The translations under genes and the position numbers were made by a program. A stretch of DNA of 64,000 nucleotides from Diplosphaera chodatii (taxonomy: Eukaryota > Chlorophyta > Trebouxiophyceae > Prasiolales > Stichococcaceae): assembly GCA_032358165.1 (NCBI GenBank), contig JAALGY010000042.1, positions 372,001-436,000 on the forward strand, in the 5' to 3' direction. This document shows, piece by piece, positions 10,438-22,700 of this stretch (position 1 is its first letter; the number at the start of each line of letters is the position of its first letter). Under the pieces are notes generated by a model. That model made no database searches. It was not told where the DNA came from and saw nothing but the letters and a program-made list of their open reading frames with translations.

Positions 10438-13400
10438 TCACATGTCGTCAGCAGCATCTTGTCTTTGGTGCTCATCCACTGCACTGCCCACACTGTGCTG
10501 CGCGTCCGCTCCTGCTTCCAACTCCCCATCTGCAGCACCAGCATCTTTCCCAGCATTGCCATCATCGCCAATATCCGTGGCGCACATGCCGGCATCCTCG
10601 CTCTGATGCTGCTGCGCCTGCTGCTGTTGCCTCGCACGATCCAGGGCCGCCAGCTGTTGGAACACCATCACAAGCGTCAAGTGTATGGACAGCTGCATAG
10701 ATACACCCTGGGCATCGGTGCACCCCATCAGCAGGCAGACCCTGGGACATGTCAGCGGAGCCCACCTGCTGCGCCAGCTGCATGAAGGCGGGCCCCGCGC
10801 CGGCGCCGCCGATGATGCGCTCGCCCACCCAGGAGTGCGCGGCCGGCGGGATCAGCAGCTCCAGCCGCAGCGGCCGCTGCGCCCGCTGCTGCTGCTCGGC
10901 CGCCTGCGCCTGCGCCCCTGCCCCTGCATCTGTGTGTGCTTCCCCAGCTGCCGTCCCCGCACACGCTGCCTGCTGCTCAGCAGCCCCCACTGCTGAAGCT
11001 GCCTCGGACCGCGCCGAGGAGGCTGCGTCAATGCTGCGCCGCGCCGCCGCCATGACCGCCTGCGAGAGCTGCAGGTGCTTCACGGCCGCCGCCGCCTCAG
11101 CGGCATCCTGTGCCTGCTGCTCCTCTGACACAGGGTCTGTGCTGTCGTGCGCGGCTGCTGGTGCTGCGTCACCAGCTGACTCCTGCTCCGAGCCTGCTGC
11201 TGACGCAGGAGCGTCTGCCGTGTCTGCACTGGCGTCATCCGCAGCTTCATCCCCAGCTGCAGGCTGCATGTCATCTACACCCTCGTCACTGCCCTGTGCA
11301 GGGTCCCAGGCGCAGGTGCCGGGTGCTGAGTCATCTTCCCAGCTGGCTGCGGGGCTGGCAGCATCTGCAGCGTCATCTGGTCCTGCATCGCACTGCCCGC
11401 CCTGCCCACGCTGTGCTGATGCCGGCGGCGGCTCGATGTGCAGCACCACCGGTGCTGCCGCCGCCGCCAGCGTATTCCTGCAAGGCATAGCAGCAGTCAT
11501 CAGGACAGGCCACACAAAGCTCTTCCCATTGTGGATGACATTTTAGTTTGGCCTAACGAAGTTAGTCCAAACTCTTTGCGTTTAAGCGGTGTACCGAGTC
11601 TAAACCCTAGGTACAGAATTCCGGAACGTTGCACGGCGCCCTCCGGCATCACGGCCTGTAGGCACCTGGCTTGACACTGTGCGGCCCTTGCTGCGTACCA
11701 CTCACGGCCGGTCGCGCACGTCTGCGCGGCCTGGCGCCGTCGCGAGCCGGGGTTGTAGGTTTGGCGTCGAGTCGTGCCGTATTACGAGAGGGACTAAGTT
11801 AGTGACTTTCTCAACGACGGGGTAGTGACACGGAAATCGAAGGTCGGCAGACGCCTCTGAAACGTTGCAGGGAGGCTTGCAGACGTCCGGCACATGCCTA
11901 GCAGAAGTTTGGCGGCGAACAGACGCGACCTCGCGAAGCTGCCAAAGTACAACGATGCATGGTAGCATTACGTTCGACCGGCGGCAAATTAGGTTCAGCC
12001 TGCCTGCCTTTCACGGGGTTTGCCCTTGTCATGCCTATCAGCGTATCGGGGCCAAACTAGCGTCTCGCACATGCGAACGCCCATTGTTTTGATGTGGGTT
12101 TCCAAGGAGTTGCTGGTGGTGTGTCGTATGGCATGTGCGAACTCATGCAGGTGAAGCACACCCCTCATGCGACTGAGCTGCACTACGATCCACACCTCGC
12201 CACTCCTATGCAGGCGCCATACGTGGCAGCACATGCAGCTCACCGCAGGGCTGCGCCGGCGTCGGCTGAGATGCCAAGGGCGGGTATCGTGGGCTCGCGC
12301 CCGCTGCCGTCGGCGCCCATCTCGACCAGCAGCCCGCCCGCCTCGTTGTTGGCAACGATCGCTGCCCTGGCGCCCGCCGCCTGGGCGTTCAGCACCTGCA
12401 CCCACAGCGGCAGGCTGGCTTGCTAACTTGCTCGTCAGCATCCCGTCGGCATGCGGTTGGCACCACAAGACCATCTGTTAGAGCATTGGCGCCGTCAGTG
12501 TAGGAGGGCAACAGTGAAGGCCCTCTGGTATGACAGGAACAGTGTCCTGCAGGTCATGCCTTTTGCACGAAGGAGCAGCCGCCCCGGTCCAGCAGCGCCA
12601 CAACGTCGTGCCGTCGCTCCGCAGCTGCCGGCTCCTTGGCAGGGGCGTCGCCATCCGCTGCGGGCTGCCGCAGGCGCACCGCCGAGCACGCATCCCGCGG
12701 CTCCGCAATCGCCAGAGTCCCTGCAACAATGACATGGGTCCGCTGCTCACGGATCTGCCATGTCAGCCTCTGTATAAGCTACACCTAAGAAAGGCAGCGC
12801 CTAGTGTACAGCTGGCAGCTTGTAAATGAAGCTGTTGTCGATGCCAGCAACACGTATTGCAGACCACACCGATGACAGTTTCTCTCTTGTAGCCTGGTGC
12901 ACTACACCAGTGACACGGCTGGCAAGTGGTCCTGCCACTTCCGCCACTGCCAAACAGCGTCAAGTCATGACGCCTCGCCTGTCATGGAGCAGTGCTCGCC
13001 GGCCCGGGCTGCGAGCAGCGCCCCTGGCCCGCCGCCGTCGCCCCCGCCCGCCTCCGCCCAGCACTCCTCGCTGAATGTTGTCACAGGCCCGAAGCTGGCT
13101 GATGCCGCCGCATGCCTGCGGGGTGAGGCAGTTGCATGCATGCCGTCCTGGCCAGTGCAGGTTCAGGTGCGCAGCACGCAAAGCTTCAGACCACAAAGTT
13201 GTGTGCACATGTCATCAAACACGGGAAACCTCCTCACTCTCGCTGAGTCGCAGATGCAGTCAACATGAAGGTCCGCAGTGAAAAGTTGTCTCAGGTTGTG
13301 CTCAGAACGCGCATGAGGCACAGCACAGCACGTGAAAACCGGCTCACTGTTGTAGCACGTTGCCCTCGGGGGATGCGAGGCGCAGCAGGCGTCCGAGCTC

Positions 13401-16400
13401 CTCGCCCTGCTGCCCATCCTGCGATCCACCAGGCCGCTCCTCCTGCGGGGCTGCCTCCGCCTCGTGCTCCTCGGGGCTCGCCACCTGCCGCAGAGCCCCG
13501 CGCCGCTGATCAGAGCCCCGTGCCGTTGATCAGTCGCATGGAAGTCTCGACATGTGGCTGCTGCGCGGCCAACAGAAAGCGCCAGTAGACCAAGGCAAGC
13601 GCCTTGCTTCAGGTGCCTCCCCTGTGGACCTGTACAGTCCTGCGAACTGTCATTGAACTGGTGGCCAGCATGACTCTTCCGGTTGGGGGATTGTCCGCTT
13701 GCCTGTAAGACGACGCTGTCGGGTGGCAGGCTGCTGAGCAGCGTGCCGCGGCGGAGCTCCCGCAGGCTGCGGCACTGCGCGCCCCTCGCCGGGCTGGCCT
13801 GCACATCAAAGAGCTGGTATACTAAACGCTCCAGCATGGTTGCAGGCATGTGCACGGCAGGGACAGCAAGGCCACGGGGCAGTGCCTGCCGTCAGCGTGA
13901 GCAGCAGCGTACGCGCGAAGGGGCTGAGCACGTGGGGATTGGCACAGCCATGGCGGCTTCTGGTCGTGGGTGCAAATGCAGGCTGCAGGGTGCGCACAGG
14001 ACCGATTGAGCGATGCTGCGGCGTAGGTGCGGCAGGAGGTGCTCACGTGCAGGCGGCACAGCAGCTGGCGCTGGACGCGGGGGCTGTCCTCCAGGGCATC
14101 CCCCGCGCCGGGAACCCGCTGCCGCCAGGGGTGCTGCGGCTGCTCCGTGCGCCTACCGGACGTACGATGCCCAGGCATCAGACCGGTCTGCTAGGTATTC
14201 ACAGCTGCAACTCATAGCTTCATAGCTGCAACTCATAGCTGCAACTGTGCTTGACTAAATTCTGGAAATGCTTCCTCCCCAATTGCAGTCCTCGACACAG
14301 GACACCATTGTGCCAGTGCCAAGCATCAAACCCTAGGCCCCAGCGCCAGGTAGCAGGGTCACTGCAAGGCTTGGAAGCGCACCCGCAACGAGGAGCAGCA
14401 TGTATGCGCACCTGTCCGCCGGGCAGGTGCCGGCTGCGGTGGCCTGCCTAATGGCGACGCCGGGCGGGTGCCACGACGCCACTGCCTGCTGCGTGACGAT
14501 GCACGCGTGGCAGCGGCGCTGCCTGCGCATGGTCACGATTGGTGATCAGGGTCTGGTTTTACAAGTCACCCGCTATGCAAACATGACGTGCAGCAGCCTC
14601 TTGTGCTGAAGCATGTTTGGACCCGTTCAGGTCCATGCAAACGAAGCTGGCCCACTGGTATCTTAACACGTCCTCTGGAACCAAGAGGTACAGGTATTTC
14701 AACGGTACAAGGTCGGTATGATGTCAAGAATGTGCGAGCCGGGCTGCAGGCGCACCTGAGCAGCGCCATGCTGTCGGGGGCCGCCCGCAGCAGCGGCAGC
14801 GCCGCCTGCAGCCGCTCCGCCGCCGCCCGCCGCTCCGCCGCCCCCTGCCGCCGGCACAGCCGCGCGCACGCGTCCGGCACATCACCGGCCGCCTCGGCGG
14901 TTGCGCCGGTGCTGCTGCTGTCATTGCCATTGCTGCTGCTGGTGGTATCTGTGTCTGTGTCTGCCTCAGTCTTTGCATCAGTGCCTGCTGCATCTCCAGC
15001 GCTGCTGCTGCCGCTGCTGCTGGTGCCGGCGGCACCACTTGCAGCACTCTCCTCTGCTGCGCTGCCTGTGCCGCTGGTCACGTTTCGCTTCGGTCCTGCA
15101 ATGCAATGGAGTAGACTGCTCAGCATGCAACCCTCAAATCACTGGCAGGTGAAGAGCGTGTCATACTCAGAGCCGAGTAGAGAGCATTACAGTGAGGCCC
15201 GTCACCTGAGGCGACGCCCGCGCCGGCGGCGGCGGATGCAGGAAGCGGCGGCAGCAGGTGGCCCTCGGTGGTGAGCACATAGAAGTCGGGCAGCCCGGTT
15301 GCGTTGGCGCCCAGCAGGAACAGGTACTTGGCCGTCTCGCTCAGGAAGAAGCTCTCCATCGTGTCCTCCAGCACCCCTGCCATCGATTGAACTATATGTT
15401 GAACCGTGGAAGTGAAGCACTGAAGTTTGCCTGAACATCTACCCTCGAGCAACACATCATGCATGACGGCCATATGGATGACACAGGCATGCTGATGGCG
15501 CGGACAGAACCATGCTGCGAAGTCCACCTGAAGCCACATCGCTGACGCTGGCATAGCCGCACTTGCCCCGGTTCTTCTCTGCCAACGTGTCCTGCAAACA
15601 AGCATGGTCACTGCTGCGATCAGCTGTGTCACCATCACCATCGTCATCATCCGTGATGCGTCGCTTGCCGGGTTGACACTGGGCCCCGTGAGGTAGCGCA
15701 CAGGCTCAGGCGCGGCCGCCGGCCTCAGGCACAGGTCACCTGCAGCTCGCGGCCCGCCTCCAGGTAGGCATCGTCCCCCGTGGCGGCGTGCAGAAGGAAG
15801 GTGCTCTCCGCCAGCTCCGGCCGCAGCGGGTAGCCCTGCGCACCAGTAGTATCCGTCACAAGGGCCTACCGGCAGCCGAGCATTGTCAGGCTGAGGAGTA
15901 CGTGTGCACAGGTGCTGGTTGCCATGCGCCGCTTGCATGCAGCTCAAGCTGCAGGCGAGTGCGGCTGAGCTGCACACTGCAACATGCTGACTGCCGTCCA
16001 AGGTGCACAGCCGGCAGAACCGGATGCGAACCTTCTCCAGCGGGTGGCGGGTGCTGACGGCGATGTCGAACAGCTCGGGCAGCCAGCCGAACTGCCGCCA
16101 CGCGCGCATCCAGCTGCCGTGCTGCACGCCCGCAAACCGGGTGTCGCCTGCGCACATCAGGAACATTAGGCAGCAGGAAGCGCCTGCTGCTGTTCCGTGC
16201 AAAGGTATGGCCTGTCTCCATGTTTCAGATCACCATTCAAGAGAGAATGGTGAGAGAATTGTCTTTTGCAGAGGTGGCACTCACGTTATGCTGCATGACA
16301 AACGACTGCCACATGCGTCCCAAGCCAAAGCCACGGAGTCACACTGGTTGCCAGAAACAGTTTCCCAAACATTACCAGGACCACAGGGTGGGGCACCTAT

Positions 16401-18687
16401 GAGCGCCTGCATGCCGGGCCAGAAGGCGGCGAGGGAGGAGATCCACACGCGGCTGATGCGGCCGCTGCCCGCGTGCACGTCCACCAGCCACCCCAGCGCC
16501 GAGTACTCGCCAATGAGCTGCATCGTGCCCATCGCCGACGCGTACGCCTCCGCGAACATGCGCAGGAACTGCTCGTCGCCGAACAGCAGGTACGCCTGCG
16601 GCTTCAGGGGATGTTTGTTGGAGGCAGCACGGCGATCCTCACACCCGGCCTTGCGGGACACTGGTGAGCCGGCCAAGATGATGTTGGCGATGCGTAGGCT
16701 CTGGTGTGCAGGCTGGCCCCCGTCACGCGCCCGCGGCTTATTGCAAAGGGCAGCTGCAGCTGGCACGAGATTCTGCAGTGCTTGCGCATGGCCATGCTCA
16801 CTTGTTTCCAGGGGTTCAAGGGTTGAAGATTACCTTCAGCAGGTACTCGTAGTAGCTGTCGGCGCCGGCGCCGATGCCAGAGTCCAGGCGCACCCAGTGG
16901 CCGCTGTCGCAGTCCAGTGTGTTGCCCGGCAGCCTGCACGGGTAGGCTGGGTGGGACTCGGATCCTGCTGCACTGTCACAAACCCCTCCCAGTGAGGAGG
17001 CATCCCAGGTGCATACTCTGCCCGCAGCTCCTGCTGCTGCACTAGCGCACTGGTGTTGAGAATGCATGGCGGTGCACTGCAACCATGTGCACCCGAGGGG
17101 GCGGGAGCGCATGCCGAAGACCGCCCGCGCCGCCGCCGCCGCCGCCTCGCCGTAGCTGGCGATGCCGCTGAGGTGCGACAGGTACCCGAACTCCAGCAGA
17201 AGCGTGGTCGCGCACGCGGTGCACGTCTGCCGCAGCTCCCCGTCCAGCACCCCCTGCAGCAGCGGCCACACGGCTGACTGGACAGTGTCCAGAGGCTCCA
17301 TGGCATTGGGCAGCCGCCATCACGCAGGTACTGGGGAGTCCCACACACCACCCTCTGCCGTCCCGCCGCGCCCTGCTGTGCTTGAAGGCAAATGGAGCAC
17401 AGCACTGCGAAGCGCAGCAGGATGCTCTATGCGGTAGTGTGCTGTGTGCGGGTGCAGGCAGGAGCAGTGCCGCTCACCCGGCGCAGGTTGACCCAGGACA
17501 GCGGGATGCGCGTCGGCGTGTCAAAGGCGGGCATCAGCCGGTCCGCCAGGTCCACCGCCGCCCGCAGCAGGCCGCCGCCATAGCCTGCGCGGAAGCAACG
17601 CTCGTGCTGGTGACCACGCAAAGCCGCTGTTGTGATGCAAGGCCCCCGCACCCGTGCTCCTCATCGGCATGCGCTTCTGCTGCAGCGCCTCCAAGCATGG
17701 CGGTGTGCGTGGCTGGTGGAATGTGCCCACCAGGGGCTCTGCGGTCGGGTCATTCACAGACCCTGTTCCGCCTCAAGCCCCGCGAGCGTCACCAGCAGGC
17801 TGCGCAGGGCGCATATGCTGTGGACATCACCCCACAGTCCACAGGCTCACCTGGCACAAGCCCGGGGTCCGCCTCCAGCAGCGCGTGCGCCGACAGCAGG
17901 CCGCCCAGCGCCCGGATGGTCAGCTCGAACACGTGCACCCGCTTGTCGATGTCGAAGCTGAGCTCCGCGCCGGCCCACGCCACCGCACGCTGCAGCTCCG
18001 GCTGTGCACCCATGACCTGCGCAGCGTGCATGCGCCAAAGTCGGCTCCCGTACAGGTAGCTGAACAGCAGATGCTGCAGGAGCTGTGCAGCGATCACGTT
18101 TGGCGACCTGCGCAGCTGCAGCGGTGCTGTCACAATGCCCTGCCAGCGGGTGTGCAGGGTTCTCAGCTCCCCTGGCGCAGCCGAGGGGTCCCAGCTGTGG
18201 GAGCGCATGCACAATCACACACGGCGCTCACCACCAGGGTGTCCAGCACGTCGACCAGCGTGTTGCCGAAGCCGCCCTGCGTGTCGTGGCCCCGGCAGCT
18301 GAGCGGCCGCAGGTCGTCGCGCGGGAAGGCATGCCGCATGTACCCGCGGAACCCGAACATGAACATGCCCCTCGCCTCGTCCCTGTGCGGTGGCGCAGGC
18401 ACCCTGTCAAACCTGTACTCATCACATTGCGGCGTGCTGCTCAGGCGTCCCGCAGGCGACACGTGTCTCGCGGCAGGCCGCCCCGGCTGGCCCACCTCAT
18501 GGCGGTCTGATTGACGGTAGTCGCATGTGCTGATGCAGCGCACAACACCACTGCCACAACTGCTGCCAGAGGCACCTGTCACATCCACAGTCACGTGTGT
18601 TGATAAGCTTGCTCCAAAAAGCTGCACAGATCTGGCGCAATCAATCCGCAAAGTCTGCGGCGACGGAAGGGGCGCGGCAACTGGCAT
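10438..18687 (-). CDS. EDEM3-like GH47 alpha-mannosidase with protease-associated (PA) domain
   Basis: ER-associated glycoprotein degradation factor of glycoside hydrolase family 47. It trims mannose from N-glycans of misfolded proteins in the ER. Minus-strand exons give the GH47 landmarks in order: RPLSCRGHD and GGFGNTLVDVLDTL (18410-18233), FELTIRALGGLL (18020-17855), CTACATTLLLEFGYLSHLSG (near 17200), DSYYEYLLK (16935-16834), HGSWMRAWRQFGWLPELFD (near 16100), RPELAEST (about 15825), KCGYASVSDV (about 15560), MESFFLSETAKYLFLLG and TTEGHLLP (15383-15217). The putative acid/base residues (Glu in FELTIR, Asp in ADSYYEY, Glu in RPELAE) are present. A PA domain follows (12725-12250: GGCSFVQKA, AQAAGARAAIVANNE), the combination typical of EDEM3 / plant MNS4-type proteins. 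The tail is acidic and Ala-rich (11480-10770, 10660-10438), ends QDAADDM-stop and has no HDEL. The start is the first Met in the open frame; no signal peptide is visible, so a first exon may be missing. Confidence 0.9.
11544..12059. mobile_element. Possible MITE-like insertion in an EDEM intron
   Basis: Within the intron between PA-domain exon 12410-12250 and exon 11480-10770, TAGTTTGGCC (11544-11553) is mirrored exactly by GGCCAAACTA (12050-12059). This could be an 8-bp inverted repeat flanked by TA target duplications, as in Tc1/mariner-type MITEs. The interior is less GC-rich than the exons and has no open frame with a recognisable domain. Ten matching bases alone are weak evidence. Confidence 0.3.
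13491..13530. repeat. 20-nt tandem duplication with two transitions
   Basis: CAGAGCCCCGCGCCGCTGAT is followed directly by CAGAGCCCCGTGCCGTTGAT. It sits at the upstream edge of a small minus-strand exon of the EDEM3-like gene (VASPEEHEAEAAPQEE) and could affect its acceptor. Confidence 0.8.
14202..14245. repeat. Short tandem repeat AGCTGCAACTCAT (about two copies)
   Basis: AGCTGCAACTCAT occurs at 14202-14214 and 14224-14236, and a third AGCTGCAACT follows. It lies in an intron of the EDEM3-like gene. Confidence 0.75.
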
Positions 18688-19763
18688 GTACTACCTTCTG
18701 GCAGGATCGCTGCATGATAGTCGCCCGCAGCGCCGATCAAGGGTGCGAAGCACGCCGCATGAGCAGCTGGCACGTCTTGAACACCAGCTGCCGGTCTTAA
18801 GTGTGTGCAGCGGTGAGAATGCACCTACGCGCTGCACTGCACAGGTGTTGGCCGGCATGCAAATCTCACCACGCTCGATGCAGAGCAATTGTATCTGGTT
18901 GCACTACACTATGAACGCAGACCAGTTAATGACGGTATTATGTATGACAGTCCGAACAAAGGTGGTTGTCAGCAGGGACTCGCTCGTGAAAGCAGTTGCT
19001 CAAGTGCAGAGTAACACAGGATCAAGGTTCTATGCTGACAAGCCTTGAGATCTATAGACCGTAAGATCCACAACTAAGATGCACAGCAAACAAGCTGCCG
19101 TTCACGGGACGACCAGAGCAGCAGTGCTGCCCCATCAGCCAATCGATGCTGACGAACTGCAAGCGGTAAACCCTACAAACCTGCATGCATGCGTGGGTGT
19201 GCACATCCCGCTCGGTCATTCATAGGCGGCCACCTCAAACATGCAGGCATTCAACCTGTGCAACACGCTATGGCCACCCCAACAAACAACAGGCAGCAGT
19301 CCATCGCGTTGTGCGGGTGGCGGTGCTCTATCTTGGGTTCCTGAACAATGCAATTGTGTTGCAGGACACATGACGGCTTCCCTCTACAAGGAGCAGGTGC
19401 AGCTTAGTGAGGCACATCATCATGGGTGTGTCTGTGGTATCCGCCAGGGGTCATGCAATGCCAGCCATGGAGGGTGCGGTAAACTCCTCGATTGCTTCGC
19501 AAGTACACACACCCCTGATCTCCGAGGACGCCCTGCAGCACACCAGCATCTTCAATTTCGTACTGGTGTGTGACACAACCGTCGTTGTGCTCCAGAGGCA
19601 TCGGTTGCGCACAGCCTGCATCCGATTCAAATATTTGACATCGGGGTCGCGATGGCTGTTCAGCTGAGCGCAATCCAAGGCGGCGGCACCGGGTGCTGAT
19701 TCCGTGTTGCCACCGAGACCACGTGAGCTTGCGACAGGACCGGTGCGCCGCTGAGGCGGCGCC
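18688..19763. other. Divergent promoter region, EDEM3-like (-) and pseudokinase B (+)
   Basis: About 1.1 kb of AT-richer sequence without convincing exons. A missing signal-peptide exon of the EDEM3-like gene could lie here. AAACCCTA, a telobox core, is present at 19168-19175. Confidence 0.5.
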
Positions 19764-22700
19764 ATGGGGCGCGTGAAGCGGCTCATCCGCCTGTTCGAAG
19801 GTGGCGTGACGTCGCTGAAGCGTGCCACGCGCAGGTCGCTGTTTAAGAGCGGCGCCAAGCCCAGGGCGGCGAAGGACCATTTGCACCGCACGGCGCAGAG
19901 CGCCAAGGCGCCCCTTTTCCGCAGAAAGACTGCCCCCGCTGCGCCGGAGCCGAAGCCCGCAAAGGCGCCAAAGCGGAGGCCTCCCGCGAAAGCACCCGCA
20001 CCCGTCCTCGCGGCCAAGAGGGCGGTGGTGACGCGGCAGGGGCCCAAGGCCCGCGAGCCTGCGGTCGTCAGAAAGCGCCCGGCGTGGGACTTTGGCGAGT
20101 TGCAGCCCCGTGAGGCGTTGGAGGTCGCGGTGCAGATTGGGTCCCCGTCTCCAGACAGTCTGCAGCTGCACGTCCAGCCAAGGCCTGGTCCCCAAGACCT
20201 AGCCGCCGCGGGCGCCGCCGTCACAGATGGCGCCGGCCAGCGTGACGCCCAGGGCGAGGAGCCTGCGTCACCTGTGGCCCAGTCTGACACGCACACAGCA
20301 GCGGCCGACCCGCCGCAGCCCGCCGCAGATGCTGCACCGGCGCCACCGGAAGCCGAGGAGGCCTGTCCCCCACTCCCGTGGCCGGTTGAGCCGGAGCCCG
20401 CAGCAGAGCCCGCCGCGGCGCCGCTGCCGCTCCCAGCCCCGGCGCCGCTCCCAGCGCTGGCCCCGCTGGCCCCGCCGCCGCCGCCCCCCGCCGAGGAGAC
20501 CCGGCTGCTGCACGTGGCGCCCGGCTTCCCGGCGGACGAGGTGCTGTGGGCGCTCCGCTGCCAGGCGCTGTGCCGCGGCCACCCGCACCTGCTGCAGCTC
20601 CGGGTGAGGCAGCAGCTGGGCACCGCCGGGACTCCATTGTGCATGCTGCGGGGTTTGCTGGGCCACATGCTGCGGTTTGACGCTCACTCCCAACCCAGCC
20701 TTGCGCCTGCACCGTCCTCTGTCAGCCGGTGCATCACCCGGTCTGGATCGAAAGGGGGTCGAGGGTGGGCCTGCACTGCGTCTGCAGGAGGTGGAGGTGC
20801 AGCCGCAGCAGCTGGCGGTGGTTGTCGACCGGGGCCTCAGCACCGTGCAGGACCTCATCGACACCACCGCATGCATGGTGCGCAGCGTGTGGGATGCCGG
20901 CACCACTGTGATCCCGCTGCTGCGAGATGGGGCCAACAGCGCCTGCGCTGTGAAGGCTTACGCCAGCGCGGTGCATGCCCAGAGGGCCGCGATGGATTGA
21001 CCTTGGCAATGTGCCGCAATATTGCACGCTCGTACCACGTGGTCATCTGCTGCAGGGTGCGCCGGCGTCCGAGGCGGCCGTGCGGCGGCTGTTCCAGCAG
21101 CTGGTGGTCGGCCTCGCCTTCTGCCACCGCCAGGTGCCTGCCGCTGTCCCCGCGCAGCCTGCACGGCACCACTGGGCCAATGCTCACCAGTTCAGGAAGG
21201 CAGTATGGTGTGTGCCAGGGCAGTCCAGGAGTTCGTCAACATGCTACCAGCCCCAGCATCTGGGCGACTGCAGGGGCTGGCGCGGGCCAGCGTGCACCCG
21301 CGGGACCTGACGCTGCACGCTGCGGACGGCGCGTCAGGCGCCGGCAGCGCCACCGCGCTGCCGAGGGCCGCGGCCCCGCAGCTGGGCGAGGGCTGCAGCC
21401 TGGCGCTCAAGCTGCACGACTTCAGCGCGGCGCTGGCGGCGGCGACCGGCGGCGCCTACAGCGCCGGCGGCGGCGCCGCCATCACCAACTGGCTGTGCAC
21501 CGAGCAGGACCCCTCCTACTCTGCGCCCGAGGTGCGAGCCGCCACTATCTGGCTTAGCAACGGACCTGCGCCGTGCAGTCTTATATGATCCAAACGGTTT
21601 GCACGCGCCGCACGTTGTTCATCCGCCAGTATGACGGTCATGCCCACATCTCCAGGTCGTACTCCTTGCACAGTATTGCAGAACCAGCCCGCCGTGAACG
21701 GACAGTATGGCGAAGGCCGCTTGCCGTGGCGCAGGTGATCGAGGCGCGGCTCAGCAAGGGGCAGGCGCTGCCGGTGAGCCACGCCGCGGCGGATGTGTGG
21801 GCGGCGGGCGCGGTGCTGTTCGCGCTGCTGGCGGGGGCGCCCCCCTTCTCGCGGCCCTCCGACGCCGCGCTGCCGCCGCAGCCCAAGGCCGTCGCCACGC
21901 TGCTGCGCATCAACACCGGCGCCCGCAACGCCGCCCACGGCCGGGTGACCGCTGCCGGCCTTGCGTCTGTCGGAAGTGGGCGGGGTGCGGGGCAATCTAC
22001 AGCAATGGGAGCTGCCCCGCTGCAGGCTTTCTCTCGGCCACCATGCCGGAAGCCGCATGTCAGGGGCTGCTTGTGCTGAAGCGGCTGGGAACTGGGTGTC
22101 CTTGATCGAGTGGGAACCTGTGACACCGCTGCTGCTGATCATTGTGTCCCCGTGTCCAGGTGTCGGAGGAGTGCAGGGAGGTGCTGCGGCTGGCGCTGGA
22201 GCCCGACGCCGCTCGCCGTGTCAGCATGCCGGCGCTGCTGGCGCACCCCTGGGTGCTGCGCGACATGCCGGCGGCCCTGCAGCGAGTCAACGCCGAGCTG
22301 CTGGCGCCGGCGGCGGTGGCGGCGGCCGGCGGCCGCAAGCGACACCACGGCAGCACGCCTCCGCAGCAGGTCCGCCGTTGTCTCAGCCTCTGGTGACTGC
22401 AATATAAGGTCCTGAGCCGCACAGCAAGCTGCCGCAGTGACTGTCCAGTGCGGCTGCATTGGTTGCTCAACCTGCAACGAAGCAGGATGGAATCCCTGTT
22501 GCAGGCTGCAAAGCGGGCCGCCGTCCACACGCTGGAGACGTTGCTGGCGAGCAGCGTGGAGGGGCTCCTGCGGCTGCAGTACGGCATGGCTGCCGCCCCA
22601 GCAGACGTGGCGGCTGCGACACCGCAGCCGCAGCCGGCAGCTGCCGCTGGGGCGGAGGCGCAAGCAGACGGCGCCTGCACAGCGTCGGCGGCAGACCCTG

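Noticed and set aside
10749..11546. 265-codon plus-strand frame opposite the EDEM tail
   Set aside because: Cys/Ser/Ala-rich shadow of the acidic minus-strand exon.
19451..20668. 405-codon antisense frame opposite pseudokinase B exon 1
   Set aside because: It mirrors the Ala/Pro-rich exon, has no domain, and the plus-strand reading has a continuous, splice-consistent kinase-like sequence.
19764..21557. 597-codon uninterrupted open frame at the start of pseudokinase B
   Set aside because: Only the first 280 codons are used. After the donor at 20604 the kinase-like segments are in other frames.
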